Notes: generated from the letters alone by a model not told the origin. A DNA stretch of 64,000 bases from Ectothiorhodospira sp. BSL-9 (GCF_001632845.1 NZ_CP011994.1:62001-126000); one strand, 5' to 3'; counted from the stretch's first letter, positions 39,259 to 48,654 are shown. Numbers and translations are program-made.

Positions 39259-39322
39259 GACGAATTAGCCGATTCATCGGCCCGATTTCATTCAATTCCA
39301 TGCATTTGCAGGAGGAGATCTC

Positions 39323-41266
39323 ATGTCGGAAGTGAAGGTTCACGAAGTACCCAAGGACTTTGCCGCCAAGGCCAATGTGACCGCCGAGCAGTACGAGGCC
39401 ATGTATCGGCAATCCGTCGACAACCCGGACACTTTCTGGGCGGAGCAGGCCGAGAAATACCTCACCTGGTTCAAGAAGTGGGACGCGGTTCGCTCGGGCT
39501 CCTTTGAAGGCGAAGCCCGGGTTACCTGGTTCCAGGGTGGCAAGCTCAACGTGGCCTATAACTGCCTGGATCGCCACCTGGACACCCGGGGTGATCAGGC
39601 CGCCATCATCTGGGAAGGCGACGACCCCTCCGACGATCGCACCATCACCTATCGTGAACTGCACGAAGAAGTGTGCAAGTTCGCCAATGTGCTCAAATCC
39701 AAGGGCGTGAAAAAAGGTGACCGGGTTTCCATCTACCTGCCCATGATCCCCGAGGCCGCCGTGGCCATGCTGGCCTGCGCCCGTATTGGTGCCGTGCACT
39801 CCATCGTCTTCGGCGGCTTCTCCCCCGACGCCCTGCGCGACCGCATCCAGGACGCCGAAGCCAAGGTGCTGATCACCTCCGACCAGAGCCTGCGCGGTGG
39901 CCGCAAGGTGCCCTTGAAGGGCAACGCCGACAAGGCTGCCGCCCAATGCCCCAGCATTTCCACCATGGTGGTGGTCAAGCGCGGTGGCGAGCCGGTGGAA
40001 TGGAAGGAAGGCCGCGATGTCTGGTATCACGAGGAACTGGCCAATGCCAGCGCCGACTGCCCCGCCGAGGAAGTGGACGCCGAAGATCCGCTGTTCATCC
40101 TCTACACCTCCGGCTCCACCGGCAAGCCCAAGGGCGTGATGCACACCACCGGCGGCTACCTGCTGCAGGCGGCCATGACCCACAAGATGGTGTTCGACTA
40201 CAAGGACGGCGAAGTCTACTGGTGCACCGCCGACGTGGGCTGGGTGACCGGCCACACCTACATCCTGTACGGCCCGCTGGCCAATGGTGCCAAGAGCCTG
40301 ATGTTCGAGGGTGTACCCAACTACCCGGACAACGGCCGCTTCTGGCAGGTGTGCGACAAGCACAACGTGAACATCTTCTACACCGCCCCCACCGCCATCC
40401 GCATGCTGATGGGCGCCGGTGATGACTTCGTGACCAAGCACAAGCGCTCCAGCCTGCGCCTGCTGGGCACCGTGGGCGAGCCCATCAACCCGGAAGCCTG
40501 GGAGTGGTATCACCGGGTGGTCGGTGATGGCCGTTGCCCTATCGTGGATACCTGGTGGCAGACTGAAACCGGCGCTCACATGATTGCCAACCTGCCCGGC
40601 GCCGTGGACATGAAGCCGGGTTCCGCCACCAAGCCCTTCTTCGGCGTGGAACCGCTGCTGGTGGACGACAAGGGCAACGAGATCACCGAGAGCCCGGCCG
40701 AGGGCAACCTGTGCATCCGCCATTCCTGGCCTGCCCAGATGCGCACCCTGTGGGGCGATCACAAGCGCTTCGTGGAAACCTACTTCAGCATCTACCCGGG
40801 CCTGTACTTCACCGGTGATGGCGCCCGCCGGGATGCCGATGGCTACTATTGGATCACCGGGCGCGTGGATGACGTGCTGAACGTCTCCGGGCACCGCCTG
40901 GGCACCGCCGAGATCGAATCTGCCCTGGTGCTGCATCCCAAGGTGGCCGAGGCGGCCGTGGTGGGTTACCCCCACGACATCACCGGTCAGGGCATCTATG
41001 CCTACGTGACCCTGATGTCCGGCGAGCAGGGCGACGACGCCCTGGTGAAGGAACTGATCAAGCTGGTGCGGGACGAGATCGGCCCCATCGCCAAGATCAA
41101 CCTGCTGCAGTTCGCCCCCGGCCTGCCCAAGACCCGCTCCGGCAAGATCATGCGCCGCATCCTGCGCAAGATCGCCGCCAATGAGCTGGAAAATCTGGGT
41201 GATACCTCCACCCTGGCCGATCCGGACGTGGTGAACGTACTGATCGACAACCGTCTGAACTCCTAA
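39323..41266 (+). CDS. acs: acetyl-CoA synthetase
   Basis: A 647-residue AMP-forming enzyme making acetyl-CoA from acetate, ATP and CoA. The P-loop-like motif [15 protein letters not shown] (about residue 264), [13 protein letters not shown], the hinge [18 protein letters not shown] and the C-terminal [13 protein letters not shown], whose Lys is the site of regulatory acetylation in homologues, are all present. Length is near E. coli Acs (652). The ATG follows GGAGGAG. Together with the symporters and the kinase-regulator pair upstream it completes an acetate scavenging locus. A terminator follows. Confidence 0.98.
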   Translation: MSEVKVHEVPKDFAAKANVTAEQYEAMYRQSVDNPDTFWAEQAEKYLTWFKKWDAVRSGSFEGEARVTWFQGGKLNVAYNCLDRHLDTRGDQAAIIWEGDDPSDDRTITYRELHEEVCKFANVLKSKGVKKGDRVSIYLPMIPEAAVAMLACARIGAVHSIVFGGFSPDALRDRIQDAEAKVLITSDQSLRGGRKVPLKGNADKAAAQCPSISTMVVVKRGGEPVEWKEGRDVWYHEELANASADCPAEEVDAEDPLFILYTSGSTGKPKGVMHTTGGYLLQAAMTHKMVFDYKDGEVYWCTADVGWVTGHTYILYGPLANGAKSLMFEGVPNYPDNGRFWQVCDKHNVNIFYTAPTAIRMLMGAGDDFVTKHKRSSLRLLGTVGEPINPEAWEWYHRVVGDGRCPIVDTWWQTETGAHMIANLPGAVDMKPGSATKPFFGVEPLLVDDKGNEITESPAEGNLCIRHSWPAQMRTLWGDHKRFVETYFSIYPGLYFTGDGARRDADGYYWITGRVDDVLNVSGHRLGTAEIESALVLHPKVAEAAVVGYPHDITGQGIYAYVTLMSGEQGDDALVKELIKLVRDEIGPIAKINLLQFAPGLPKTRSGKIMRRILRKIAANELENLGDTSTLADPDVVNVLIDNRLNS

Positions 41267-41273
41267 GACGGCA

Positions 41274-41309
41274 GGCGGGGCCGGCCCACAGGGTCGGCCC
41301 CTCGCCTTT
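41274..41309 (+). terminator. rho-independent terminator of acs
   Basis: GGCG-GGGCCG pairs with CGGCCC-CGCC, with a 2-base bulge and a 11-base loop, followed by TTT. It starts 8 bp after the acs stop. Confidence 0.6.
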
Positions 41310-41356
41310 GCGGTCGCCATCGCAACCGCCAATCTGGCGGCGGGCCGATCCTCGGG

Positions 41357-41956
41357 CTAGCCGCTGCCCCACCTCTCCTGCAACATCTCCCGATTCAGCC
41401 GCAACCATTGCAGGGCAATGATCGGGAAAGCCGTGTCCACCTGCTGTCGATCCAGCCAGTCGAAGGCCTCGTCCGCCGACAGCACATGGGTGCGGATCTC
41501 CTCTCCCTCCTCCACCAGGCCATGAATGCCACCCTTGGCGGCCGATAGATCTGCCTGGCCCACATAAACCGAGATACGCTCATCGGAACTCCCCGGGGTG
41601 GAGAAATACTCGTGCGCGAGCACCAGTTCGCCCAGGGAGCAATCGGCTTCCTCCAGGGCCTCACGGCGGGCCACGTCCTCGGCGCGCTCCCCCGGTTCGA
41701 TCAGGCCGGCGATGGTCTCCATCAGCCAGGGGCCGTGAGGTGACTCGATGGCCCCCACCCGGAACTGTTCCACCAGCAGCACCCGGTCGGTGTCCGGGTC
41801 ATAGGGCAGCACCGCCGCCGCCGGGCCACGGCGGATCAATTCCCGCTCCACCACCAGCGGCTCCCCTCCCGCGAAGCGGCCATGGCTCAGCCGCAGCCGG
41901 CACAGCTTGAAGAAGCCCTGATAGAGGTCTTCCACCTTGAGGATGTCCCATTTCAT
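41357..41956 (-). CDS. nudF: ADP-ribose pyrophosphatase, Nudix family
   Basis: A 199-residue Nudix hydrolase. The Nudix box is complete: GLIEPGERAEDVARREALEE, matching Gx5Ex7REUxEExGU. The preceding LLVEQFRVGAIE and the following YFSTPGSSDERISVYVG are typical of ADP-ribose diphosphatases (NudF), which split ADP-ribose to AMP and ribose 5-phosphate. The start at 41956 gives the usual length and MKWDILKVEDLYQGFF start; the longer open sequence upstream runs through the hairpin repeat and is not coding. It is convergent with acs. Confidence 0.92.
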   Translation of the reverse strand: MKWDILKVEDLYQGFFKLCRLRLSHGRFAGGEPLVVERELIRRGPAAAVLPYDPDTDRVLLVEQFRVGAIESPHGPWLMETIAGLIEPGERAEDVARREALEEADCSLGELVLAHEYFSTPGSSDERISVYVGQADLSAAKGGIHGLVEEGEEIRTHVLSADEAFDWLDRQQVDTAFPIIALQWLRLNREMLQERWGSG

Positions 41957-41997
41957 CGGTTTCGGATACCTTGGTTTTTCCTGTTTGATTATGGGCT

Positions 41998-42022
41998 CCC
42001 TTCTCCCCGGCGGGGAGAAGGG
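41998..42022. repeat. 11-bp intergenic inverted repeat
   Basis: CCCTTCTCCCC (41998-42008) and GGGGAGAAGGG (42012-42022) form a perfect stem with a GGC loop. It has the same core as 4752-4789. It lies between the divergent nudF and the small gene at 42087. Confidence 0.65.
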
Positions 42023-42086
42023 TCGGGGATGAGGGGCGGCGGCGTGTACCATGGCATCCCCGGGCAGCATCGGTATACTTATACCC

Positions 42087-42383
42087 ATGGACAGACTCAT
42101 GAAACTACTCAGCCCCCTCATCGGCCAAAAAGCGGTGGTGGATGGCATCCGCTGTCAGGTGATCGAGATCCTCGACACCGAGCCCGAACCCCGACTGGTG
42201 GTGGGCGAGGTGGCGGGCCATCATGTGATCCAGCCCGACCAGCACGGTGAACCGCACCGACGTGTGGAACGCACCTTCACCCTGCCCCTGCTCAACGACG
42301 ATCAGAGCGACATCCATCCCGTGATCCAGACCCTGGCCGGTGATGAGCGGGTGGCCGAACTGCGGCGCGTCCTTAAAGGGTGA
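42087..42383 (+). CDS. small hypothetical protein
   Basis: A 98-residue soluble protein of unrecognised family. It has an alternating beta-strand pattern: KAVVDGIRCQVIEIL, PRLVVGEVAGHHVIQ, then TFTLPLLNDD and a helical end. The His-rich middle (HHVIQPDQHGEPHRR) is notable. Codon use resembles its neighbours. Starts at 42087 or 42099 are both possible. A TATACTTATAC sequence just upstream could hold a -10. It stands alone between the divergent nudF and the large palindromic element. The function is unknown. Confidence 0.6.
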   Translation: MDRLMKLLSPLIGQKAVVDGIRCQVIEILDTEPEPRLVVGEVAGHHVIQPDQHGEPHRRVERTFTLPLLNDDQSDIHPVIQTLAGDERVAELRRVLKG

Positions 42384-42447
42384 CAGCCCCTGCGGCTCGC
42401 CGTGAGGCCGCCCTCCCCCCGGGGGCAGCGAGATCACCCTTGCCCCC

Positions 42448-42684
42448 GTGGGAGCGGCCCTCGGCCGCGAAGGGCTTTTCGAAAAAGACTCCGGACTGTC
42501 CGGACCTCGGGGTGCCCGGGTTCCTGTGAGCGGGCTTCAGCCGCGGGAAGCGGCTGCAGAGCCTGCAGGGACGTATTCACGGCGTCCCGCTGACAGGAAT
42601 CCGGGCACCCCGAGGTCCACCCCGATCCCTGGCCTGGCAGCGAGACCGAGGGTTCCGCCCTTCGCGGCCGAGGGCCGCTCCCAC
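42448..42684. repeat. 237-bp composite palindromic intergenic element
   Basis: Outer arms 42448-42474 and 42658-42684 are perfect 27-bp reverse complements (core GGGAGCGGCCCTCGGCCGCG). Inner arms 42502-42528 and 42592-42618 are near-perfect 27-bp reverse complements (core GGACCTCGGGGTGCCCGG). At the centre GGGACG / CGTCCC (42568-42588) forms a third hairpin. It fills most of the 315-bp gene-free stretch between 42383 and 42699; no other gene is seen there. The outer arm resembles REP sequences widely found in gammaproteobacteria. Confidence 0.8.
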
Positions 42685-42698
42685 CGAGGCTATCAGGG

Positions 42699-43463
42699 TC
42701 AACGGGGCTGGGTGTGGGCCAGCATCATCTCCACCCGCGCTACATCCTCCTGGACGTCCACGCCAGCACCCGGGGCCTCCAGGGCCACATCCACGTGGAT
42801 GCGGGCACCGTGGTACATGGCCCGCAATTGCTCCAGGCACTCGATACGCTCCAGGGCGCAGCTCTCCATGCGGGTGAATCGCTTCAGGTAACCCACCCGG
42901 TAGGCATACAGACCGATGTGCCGCTGGCACACCTGCAAGGCCGGCGAGACCTCCATATCCAGGGCATCACGTTCCCAGGGGATGGGGGCACGGCTGAAAT
43001 ACAGGGCAAAATCCCGGGCATCGCGCACCACCTTCACCGTATGTGGATCATACAGCTGCGCCGCTCGCGTGATCGGTGTGCACAGGGTGGCGATCACCGC
43101 CTCCAGGTTATCCGCCAGATTATCCGCCACCTGCCGCACAATCGCCGAGGGGGTGAGCGGCTCATCCCCCTGCAGGTTCACCAGGATGTCCTCGTCGCCC
43201 CACTCCATGAGGGCCGCCACCTCGGCAATGCGGTCACTGCCCGAGGCATGGTGTACGGATGTCATGCACACCCTGGCACCGAAGGCTTTGACCGCCGCCT
43301 CAATGCGGGCATCGTCCGTGGCCACCACCACCTCATCGGCGCCGCTGGCCAGGGCGCGCTCGTACACATGCTGCACCATGGGCTTGTCGCCCAGAACCAC
43401 CAGGGGCTTGCCCGGCAGCCGGGTGGACGCGTAGCGAGCCGGTATGACCACCTTGAATCCCAT
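42699..43463 (-). CDS. kdsB: 3-deoxy-manno-octulosonate cytidylyltransferase
   Basis: A 254-residue enzyme activating KDO as CMP-KDO for lipopolysaccharide core synthesis. The start FKVVIPARYASTRLPGKPL is the KdsB nucleotide-binding signature; VATDD, NLQGDEPL, YFSRAPIPWERD and HIGLYAYRVGYLKRF follow in standard order. The length is near E. coli (248). The ATG at 43463 has GGGGAGG 8 bases before it. It is the last gene of the minus-strand envelope operon, 31 bp after the Trm112 gene. Confidence 0.97.
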   Translation of the reverse strand: MGFKVVIPARYASTRLPGKPLVVLGDKPMVQHVYERALASGADEVVVATDDARIEAAVKAFGARVCMTSVHHASGSDRIAEVAALMEWGDEDILVNLQGDEPLTPSAIVRQVADNLADNLEAVIATLCTPITRAAQLYDPHTVKVVRDARDFALYFSRAPIPWERDALDMEVSPALQVCQRHIGLYAYRVGYLKRFTRMESCALERIECLEQLRAMYHGARIHVDVALEAPGAGVDVQEDVARVEMMLAHTQPR

Positions 43464-43494
43464 CAGGCCACCTCCCCTGTCGACCGGCCCGACT

Positions 43495-43692
43495 TCACTT
43501 CTTGTCCTTCCACTTCTCCACTTCCTCCTCACTGAGGGTGCGGGCCTCCTCCTCCAGCATCACCGGGATGCCATCGCGGATGGGATAGGCCAGACGGGCA
43601 GCCCGGGAGATCAACTCCCCCCTGTCCTTGTCGAACATGAGCGGGCCCTTGGTGACGGGGCACACGAGAATATCGAGTAAACGTTTGTCCAT
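43495..43692 (-). CDS. Trm112 family protein (YcaR-like)
   Basis: A 65-residue protein. It has the YcaR/Trm112 pattern [14 protein letters not shown], then [20 protein letters not shown] and a charged end. In eukaryotes Trm112 activates methyltransferases; the bacterial YcaR role is unclear. Its place between lpxK and kdsB is the same as in E. coli. It starts 5 bp after the lpxK stop and is surely co-transcribed. Confidence 0.93.
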   Translation of the reverse strand: MDKRLLDILVCPVTKGPLMFDKDRGELISRAARLAYPIRDGIPVMLEEEARTLSEEEVEKWKDKK

Positions 43693-43697
43693 ATCCT

Positions 43698-44699
43698 TTA
43701 CCTCATACTGTGAATACGGTCCACGGCCTGGACCGAGCGAAGAATGGCCAAAGCCAGAGCCTGATCAGGCACGGCACTCACGGGCACGAACCAGTGCTCG
43801 GGCCCTGCGATACCCCGGCATTTTACGGCATCTTTCTCGGTCATCAGCACCGGACTGGCGTCCCCGAAACGGATATCGCAGTTGCCGTACACATGATGAT
43901 CGGGAAAGGCATGTTCCACCACCTCCAGCCCCCGCTCCCGCAACATGGCGAAGAACCGGGGCGGATGTCCGATACCGGCCATGGCGTGCACGCGCTGGCC
44001 GGCAAAATCACTCAAGGGACGAATGCGGCCCGGGTCCCGCACGCTCATGGCCACCTGGGACATCAGCCGCATGGCGTATTCCCCGGGCTGGACCTCTCCA
44101 CCGGTGACCACGACATAATCCGCCTCGCGCACGCGCTCCAGGGGTTCACGCAGCGGTCCGGCAGGCAGGCAGAAGCCATTACCAAAACGCCGCGCACCGT
44201 CCACCATGACGATCTCCAGGTCCCGACGCAAGGCATAATGCTGCAAGCCGTCGTCGGTGACGATCACATCGCAGTCATGCTGGGCCAGCAACAGCCGCGC
44301 CGCCCGGTTTCGATCCGGCCCCACGCATACCGGACAACCGCCTCGGGTGGCGATCAAGACTGGCTCATCCCCCACCTGCTCGGGGTCACTGCGGGGCGTG
44401 ACCTCCCGTGGCCAGCTGCGCGAGCGCCCGCCATACCCTCGACTGACCACCCCGGGCCGGTAGCCATGCTCGCGCAGCCAGTTGCACAGCCAGACCACCA
44501 TGGGCGTCTTGCCGGTGCCGCCCACCGTGACATTGCCCACGACCACCACGGCCCGCACGGGCAACCGGGGCCGCATGCGTGCCCGCCACTCCAGACGCAG
44601 GCGATTGAGCAGTGCCAGGCCGCAGTAAAGCAGCGACAGCGGATACAGGGTGAGCGCCACCGGATTGCGGTCTGCCCAATAATCCTCGAGCCGTTTCAC
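43698..44699 (-). CDS. lpxK: tetraacyldisaccharide 4'-kinase
   Basis: A 333-residue inner-membrane kinase phosphorylating the lipid A precursor at the 4' position. An N-terminal membrane helix ([16 protein letters not shown], about 14-32) is followed by the Walker A motif [14 protein letters not shown], then [17 protein letters not shown] and VTDDGLQH, all LpxK hallmarks. The GTG at 44699 overlaps the stop of the upstream gene by 4 bp (GTGA), and gives the usual length (E. coli 328). It sits in the msbA-lpxK-kdsB operon. Confidence 0.96.
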   Translation of the reverse strand: MKRLEDYWADRNPVALTLYPLSLLYCGLALLNRLRLEWRARMRPRLPVRAVVVVGNVTVGGTGKTPMVVWLCNWLREHGYRPGVVSRGYGGRSRSWPREVTPRSDPEQVGDEPVLIATRGGCPVCVGPDRNRAARLLLAQHDCDVIVTDDGLQHYALRRDLEIVMVDGARRFGNGFCLPAGPLREPLERVREADYVVVTGGEVQPGEYAMRLMSQVAMSVRDPGRIRPLSDFAGQRVHAMAGIGHPPRFFAMLRERGLEVVEHAFPDHHVYGNCDIRFGDASPVLMTEKDAVKCRGIAGPEHWFVPVSAVPDQALALAILRSVQAVDRIHSMR

Positions 44700-45844
44700 C
44701 AGTCGAATACCCGCTGCAGGAACGCATCCATCACACCCTGAACCCGCCGACGCTCCTCCCAGAAGCGCCGCCGGCCCGTATCCGCCCGCTGGCGGCTGCC
44801 GATGGGGTCTGCAGCCTCGGCCCGCCAATGCGCGATCACCTGCCCGGGTTCGGGCAGCTTGCGGGCCATGGGATCCAGCCAGGGAAACGCCGCCATCAGG
44901 GAATCATCACCGCTTAATGAAACAGAACCGGCCAGGACCTGCCACAACAGGTCCCGATCCGCACCACACAGATGCACACCCAATGCGGCGCTGGCCACTG
45001 CCGGCCACCAGGCCGGATCATCCACCCAGAGCAGGGTACCCGCAGCCAGTGAGGTGCGCGTCCACTGACTCAGGGCCAGCCCCTCCCCTTCCGGCAAGGC
45101 ATCCGAAGGCTCAACGGACACGCACAGCAGGGCCGAGCCACTCAGCGGCGACGCCTGCCAGGCGTCGCGCATGGCCGGCCAGGCCCGGGCCGGGCCGTGC
45201 CACCAGAAGATGGGCGCCCCGTCGGGCACCATGGACAGCAGGGTGGCCTGATTCTGGGACTCTGCCAGCAGGCTGGCCGGATCTGTCGGCTCCGCCACGG
45301 TCCCGGCCAGTCCCGTTTCGCGCCACTGGGCGGCGGTGATCTCGTCCCGGGGATAAGCGGCCTCCACTGGCACGGTGGTGAGCCCGGTGTTGAAGGCCAT
45401 CACGTGAACCCCCTGCTCGACAGCACTTTCCACCAGATGCCGACGCGGCGGGGTATCCACCAGGATCAGCCCCAGGGGCTTGAGTCTGTCCAGCACGCGC
45501 GTGACCGCCCGCGGGCGGTCGCAGGGCCCGAAGCCCAGGCCAAAGCGGTTCATGCCACGCAGGCGCGGGAGCACCTCGTCCCGGTACTCCCGCTCGAAGG
45601 TGAGCACCAGCCGGGCATCCAGGCGCTTGCGCCGGATGGCCCCCATGAGTTCAGCCCCCAGGCGCACCGAGGCCCGGCTGTGGCCCGTCTTGAGCCAGAT
45701 CAGCGGCCCCTTGGCCTGCGGGGCGCGCAGCCGGCCCATGCGGGCATGAGCCTGCCCGGACCGCCCCTGAAGGTGGTCCCGGAGATTGGCCTGCAGCACC
45801 GGCCAAAGGGCCGCGCCGTAAGGATCACGGGGCATCGGCTTCAT
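44696..45844 (-). CDS. WaaA-like (KDO transferase N-domain) glycosyltransferase-fold protein
   Basis: A protein of about 382 residues between msbA and lpxK. The N-terminal half resembles the first domain of KDO transferase WaaA: PLIWLKTGHSRASVRLGAEL lines up with the region where WaaA has HSVSVGE, followed by ARLVLTFEREYRDEV and LKPLGLILVDTPP. The Glu of WaaA's SVGE, the proposed catalytic base, is not present at the aligned place. The C-terminal half has PIFWWHGPARAWPAM and Trp-rich stretches with weak similarity to the second GT-B domain. It may be a divergent glycosyltransferase or a non-catalytic relative. The start at 45844 overlaps msbA by 20 bp; 45835 is an alternative. The family call is tentative. 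Confidence 0.5.
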   Translation of the reverse strand: MKPMPRDPYGAALWPVLQANLRDHLQGRSGQAHARMGRLRAPQAKGPLIWLKTGHSRASVRLGAELMGAIRRKRLDARLVLTFEREYRDEVLPRLRGMNRFGLGFGPCDRPRAVTRVLDRLKPLGLILVDTPPRRHLVESAVEQGVHVMAFNTGLTTVPVEAAYPRDEITAAQWRETGLAGTVAEPTDPASLLAESQNQATLLSMVPDGAPIFWWHGPARAWPAMRDAWQASPLSGSALLCVSVEPSDALPEGEGLALSQWTRTSLAAGTLLWVDDPAWWPAVASAALGVHLCGADRDLLWQVLAGSVSLSGDDSLMAAFPWLDPMARKLPEPGQVIAHWRAEAADPIGSRQRADTGRRRFWEERRRVQGVMDAFLQRVFDW

Positions 45845-47609
45845 GGAACTGAAGCTGATGCAGGCGGGCATACACCCCGTCCCGCTGGATCAGTTCCTGA
45901 TGACTGCCCACCTCCTGGATGCGACCCGACTGCATCACCACGATGCGGTCGGCGTTCTCGATGGTGGACAGGCGATGGGCGATGACCAGGGTGGTGCGGT
46001 TGCGCACCAGGTTTTCCAGGGCCGACTGAATGTGACGTTCGGACTCCGTATCCAGGGCGGAGGTGGCCTCGTCCAGAATCAGGATCGGGGCATCCTTGAG
46101 CAGGGCCCGGGCGATGGCGATGCGCTGGCGTTGGCCGCCGGAGAGCAGCACGCCATTATCGCCCACCTGGGTGTGGATCCCCTGGGGCAGGCGCTGGATG
46201 AATTCCATGGCATGGGCCGCCTCGGCGGCAGCCACAATCCTTTCTTCGTCCGAGGGGTCCACCGCGCTGCCATAGGCAATGTTATGGGCGATGCTGTCGT
46301 TGAACAGGGTCACCTGCTGGCCCACGTGGGCGATCTGGTTGCGCAGATCCGCCAGTCGCAGTTCACGGATGTCCAGGCCATCCAGCAGGATGGCCCCCTG
46401 CTGAGGCTCGTAGAACCGGGGCAGCAGATTCACCAGGGTGGTCTTGCCGCTGCCGGAGCGGCCCACCAGGGCCACGGTCTCACCGGGCTGCACGCGCAGA
46501 TTGATGTCTTCCAGGACATTGCCCTTGGTCTCGTCATAGCTGAAGGACAGGTCGCGGATCTCGATATCGCCCCGGGCCCGTTCCAGCGTGCGCGTTCCTG
46601 TGTCCGGCTCCAGGGGTTCATCCAGCAGGCCGAAGATGTTCTGACCCGCGGCGATGCCCTGCTGCAGGGTGGCATTGACCGTCACCAGACGACGGATGGG
46701 CTGCATCAACAGCAGCATGGCCGTGACGAAGGACACAAACGTACCCACCGTCACATCCTTCATCATGGATTCGTTGGTGGCCAGCCAGACGATCAGGGCC
46801 AGGGCGATGGCCACGAAGAACTGGATGATGGGCATATTGCTGGCCTGCAGGGCCACCTTCTTCATGTGCAGGCGCCGGTTCCTCTCATTGATCTCGTCGA
46901 AGCGCTCCTGCTCGTAGGCCTCGCCACCGAAGATCTTCACCTCGCGGGTACCGTCCATGACTTCCCCCGCCACATGGGTGACGTCCCCCATGGAGCCCTG
47001 GATGCGGCGGCTGAGCTTGCGAAACCGTCGGGTGACCCGGTCCACCGCGAAGGCGATGGCCGGCGCAACGATGAGCACCGTGAGGGTGAGCTTCCAGTTC
47101 AGATACAGCATCCAGCCCAGAAGCCCCAGCACGGTGACCGTGTCCCGGATCAGGATGGTGATGCTCTCGGTGGATGCCTTGGCCACCTGCTCCACGTTGT
47201 AGGTGAGCCGGGAGATCAGCTGCCCGGAGGTGTTGCGGTCGTAATAGGCCACGGGCATCTGCAGCAAATGGCGGAACATCTGGCTGCGCAGTTCCTTGAT
47301 CACCTGCCGCCCCACCCACTTCATGGTGTAGCTGGAGAGGAATTCACCGATGCCGCGAATGAAGAAGATCACCAGGATGGCCACGGGGATCCAGCGGATC
47401 AGGGTTTCGTCCTGTTCCACGAAACTGCCATCCATCAGCGGTCGCATCAACGCCGCAAAGCCCGTTTCGGTGGCCGCCGTGATGATCATGGCCAGCACGG
47501 CAATGGACAGGTAACGCCAGTATTTCAGGGAGTGGCTGAGCAGGCGCTTGTACACCTGCATGCCGGACGTCTCATAGGCAGCTTGTGCAGGCGGGACGGG
47601 CTTCTTCAT
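45825..47609 (-). CDS. msbA: lipid A export ABC transporter MsbA
   Basis: A 594-residue half-transporter that flips lipid A-core across the inner membrane as a homodimer. Six membrane helices fill residues about 25-330; the ATPase domain has Walker A GRSGSGKTTLV, signature LLSGGQRQR and Walker B ILILDEATSALD, with the switch His in VIAHRLST. Length is close to E. coli MsbA (582). Neighbours lpxK and kdsB support this rather than a generic exporter. The start overlaps the exbD stop by 4 bp. Confidence 0.94.
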   Translation of the reverse strand: MKKPVPPAQAAYETSGMQVYKRLLSHSLKYWRYLSIAVLAMIITAATETGFAALMRPLMDGSFVEQDETLIRWIPVAILVIFFIRGIGEFLSSYTMKWVGRQVIKELRSQMFRHLLQMPVAYYDRNTSGQLISRLTYNVEQVAKASTESITILIRDTVTVLGLLGWMLYLNWKLTLTVLIVAPAIAFAVDRVTRRFRKLSRRIQGSMGDVTHVAGEVMDGTREVKIFGGEAYEQERFDEINERNRRLHMKKVALQASNMPIIQFFVAIALALIVWLATNESMMKDVTVGTFVSFVTAMLLLMQPIRRLVTVNATLQQGIAAGQNIFGLLDEPLEPDTGTRTLERARGDIEIRDLSFSYDETKGNVLEDINLRVQPGETVALVGRSGSGKTTLVNLLPRFYEPQQGAILLDGLDIRELRLADLRNQIAHVGQQVTLFNDSIAHNIAYGSAVDPSDEERIVAAAEAAHAMEFIQRLPQGIHTQVGDNGVLLSGGQRQRIAIARALLKDAPILILDEATSALDTESERHIQSALENLVRNRTTLVIAHRLSTIENADRIVVMQSGRIQEVGSHQELIQRDGVYARLHQLQFHEADAP

Positions 47610-48025
47610 TCCGACTCACCACCCAGGGTGGCGATGGACAGGCGGGACAACCCCAGCCGCTGGGCCACGTTCATGGCCGTGACCACCGACTGATGGGGTG
47701 TGCGGGCATCGGCGCGGATCACCAGTGGGGTCTCCTGGTCACCTTCGATGACCTCGCCCAGGGCCGCGCGCAGGGTCTCCGGCCGGGTGTTCACCAGTTC
47801 GGCACCCTCCAGAAAGAAGCGTCCCTCGGCATTGATGACCAGCTCCACCGTGCGGGGCAGCGCCTGCTCCTCGGTGGCATCGGCCCGGGGCAGTTCCAGC
47901 TGCAGCACGGAGTGCCGATCGAAGGTGGTGGACACCATGAAGAAGATCAGCAGCAGGAACACCACGTCGATCAGTGGCGTGAGGTTGACCCCCACCTCCT
48001 CGGTCTGGCGGCGCCGGAAATTCAA
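47606..48025 (-). CDS. exbD: ExbD/TolR family biopolymer transport protein
   Basis: A 139-residue protein with one membrane helix (about 17-35) and a periplasmic domain. The proton-path Asp is D20 in VNLTPLIDVVFLLLIFFM, the ExbD/TolR signature. With ExbB it forms a proton-driven motor. The gene overlaps exbB upstream and msbA downstream by 4 bp each. No TonB, TolA or Tol-Pal gene is adjacent, so whether it powers TonB or another envelope process is open; ExbBD genes next to msbA are common in related bacteria. Confidence 0.92.
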   Translation of the reverse strand: MNFRRRQTEEVGVNLTPLIDVVFLLLIFFMVSTTFDRHSVLQLELPRADATEEQALPRTVELVINAEGRFFLEGAELVNTRPETLRAALGEVIEGDQETPLVIRADARTPHQSVVTAMNVAQRLGLSRLSIATLGGESE

Positions 48026-48654
48026 CTGCCCCGCACCCCGGGCGTGGGCGCCCGCTCGCCCTTGACCACTTCCACCAGCTTGATGGCCTCCTGTTCCATG
48101 TCCAGCACCAGCTCGTCCACGCGCCCCCGGAAGTAGCGGTGGAAGATCAGGGCCGGCACGGCCACGGAGATGCCGGTGGCGGTGGTGATCAGCGCCTGGG
48201 AGATCCCTCCGGCCAGTTCACCCGGACTGCCCACGCCCACGGCGGTAATCACTGAAAATACCTGAATCATGCCCACGACGGTGCCCAGCAGCCCCAGCAG
48301 GGGCGTGATGGCGGCGATGGTGCCCAGGGTGTTGAGGAAACGTTCCAGCTCATGGGCCACCCGGCGACCGGTCTCCTCGATGGACTCCTTCATCACCTCC
48401 CGGGAACTGCGCCGGTTGACCAGCCCGGCGGCCAGGACCCGACCCAGGGGGGACCCCTCGCGCAGGGCGCGCAAGCGGGCATCGTTCAGCTCTCCGGCCT
48501 GAATCCACTGCCAGATCTGTACCACCAGTTGCGGTGGCAGCACCCGGCGGCGACGCAGGCTCCAGAGCCTTTCGATGACGATGGCCAGCGCGATCACGGA
48601 ACAGGCGATGATGGGCAGCATGAGCCAGCCACCGGCCTTGACCAGTTCAAACAC
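48022..48654 (-). CDS. exbB: ExbB/TolQ family proton channel protein
   Basis: A 210-residue MotA/TolQ/ExbB protein. Three membrane helices are visible: about 10-30 (GGWLMLPIIACSVIALAIVI), about 107-130 (LGTIAAITPLLGLLGTVVGM) and about 150-175 (ITTATGISVAVPALIFHRYF). The second helix carries the family signature around TPLLGLLGTVVGMI. It starts the operon exbB-exbD-msbA-(waaA-like)-lpxK-trm112-kdsB, whose members overlap or nearly touch. The promoter should lie in the 80 bp before comEC's end. Confidence 0.93.
   Translation of the reverse strand: MFELVKAGGWLMLPIIACSVIALAIVIERLWSLRRRRVLPPQLVVQIWQWIQAGELNDARLRALREGSPLGRVLAAGLVNRRSSREVMKESIEETGRRVAHELERFLNTLGTIAAITPLLGLLGTVVGMIQVFSVITAVGVGSPGELAGGISQALITTATGISVAVPALIFHRYFRGRVDELVLDMEQEAIKLVEVVKGERAPTPGVRGS

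Noticed and set aside
39212-41332. A very long open frame on the strand opposite acs (about 700 codons)
   Set aside because: It is a shadow of a highly conserved gene in GC-rich DNA. Its translation is rich in His and Gly with no domain pattern, while acs itself has every family motif.
42384-42447. Possible extra small gene after the 98-residue hypothetical protein
   Set aside because: The sequence is G/C runs leading into the palindromic element, without ribosome site or stable frame.
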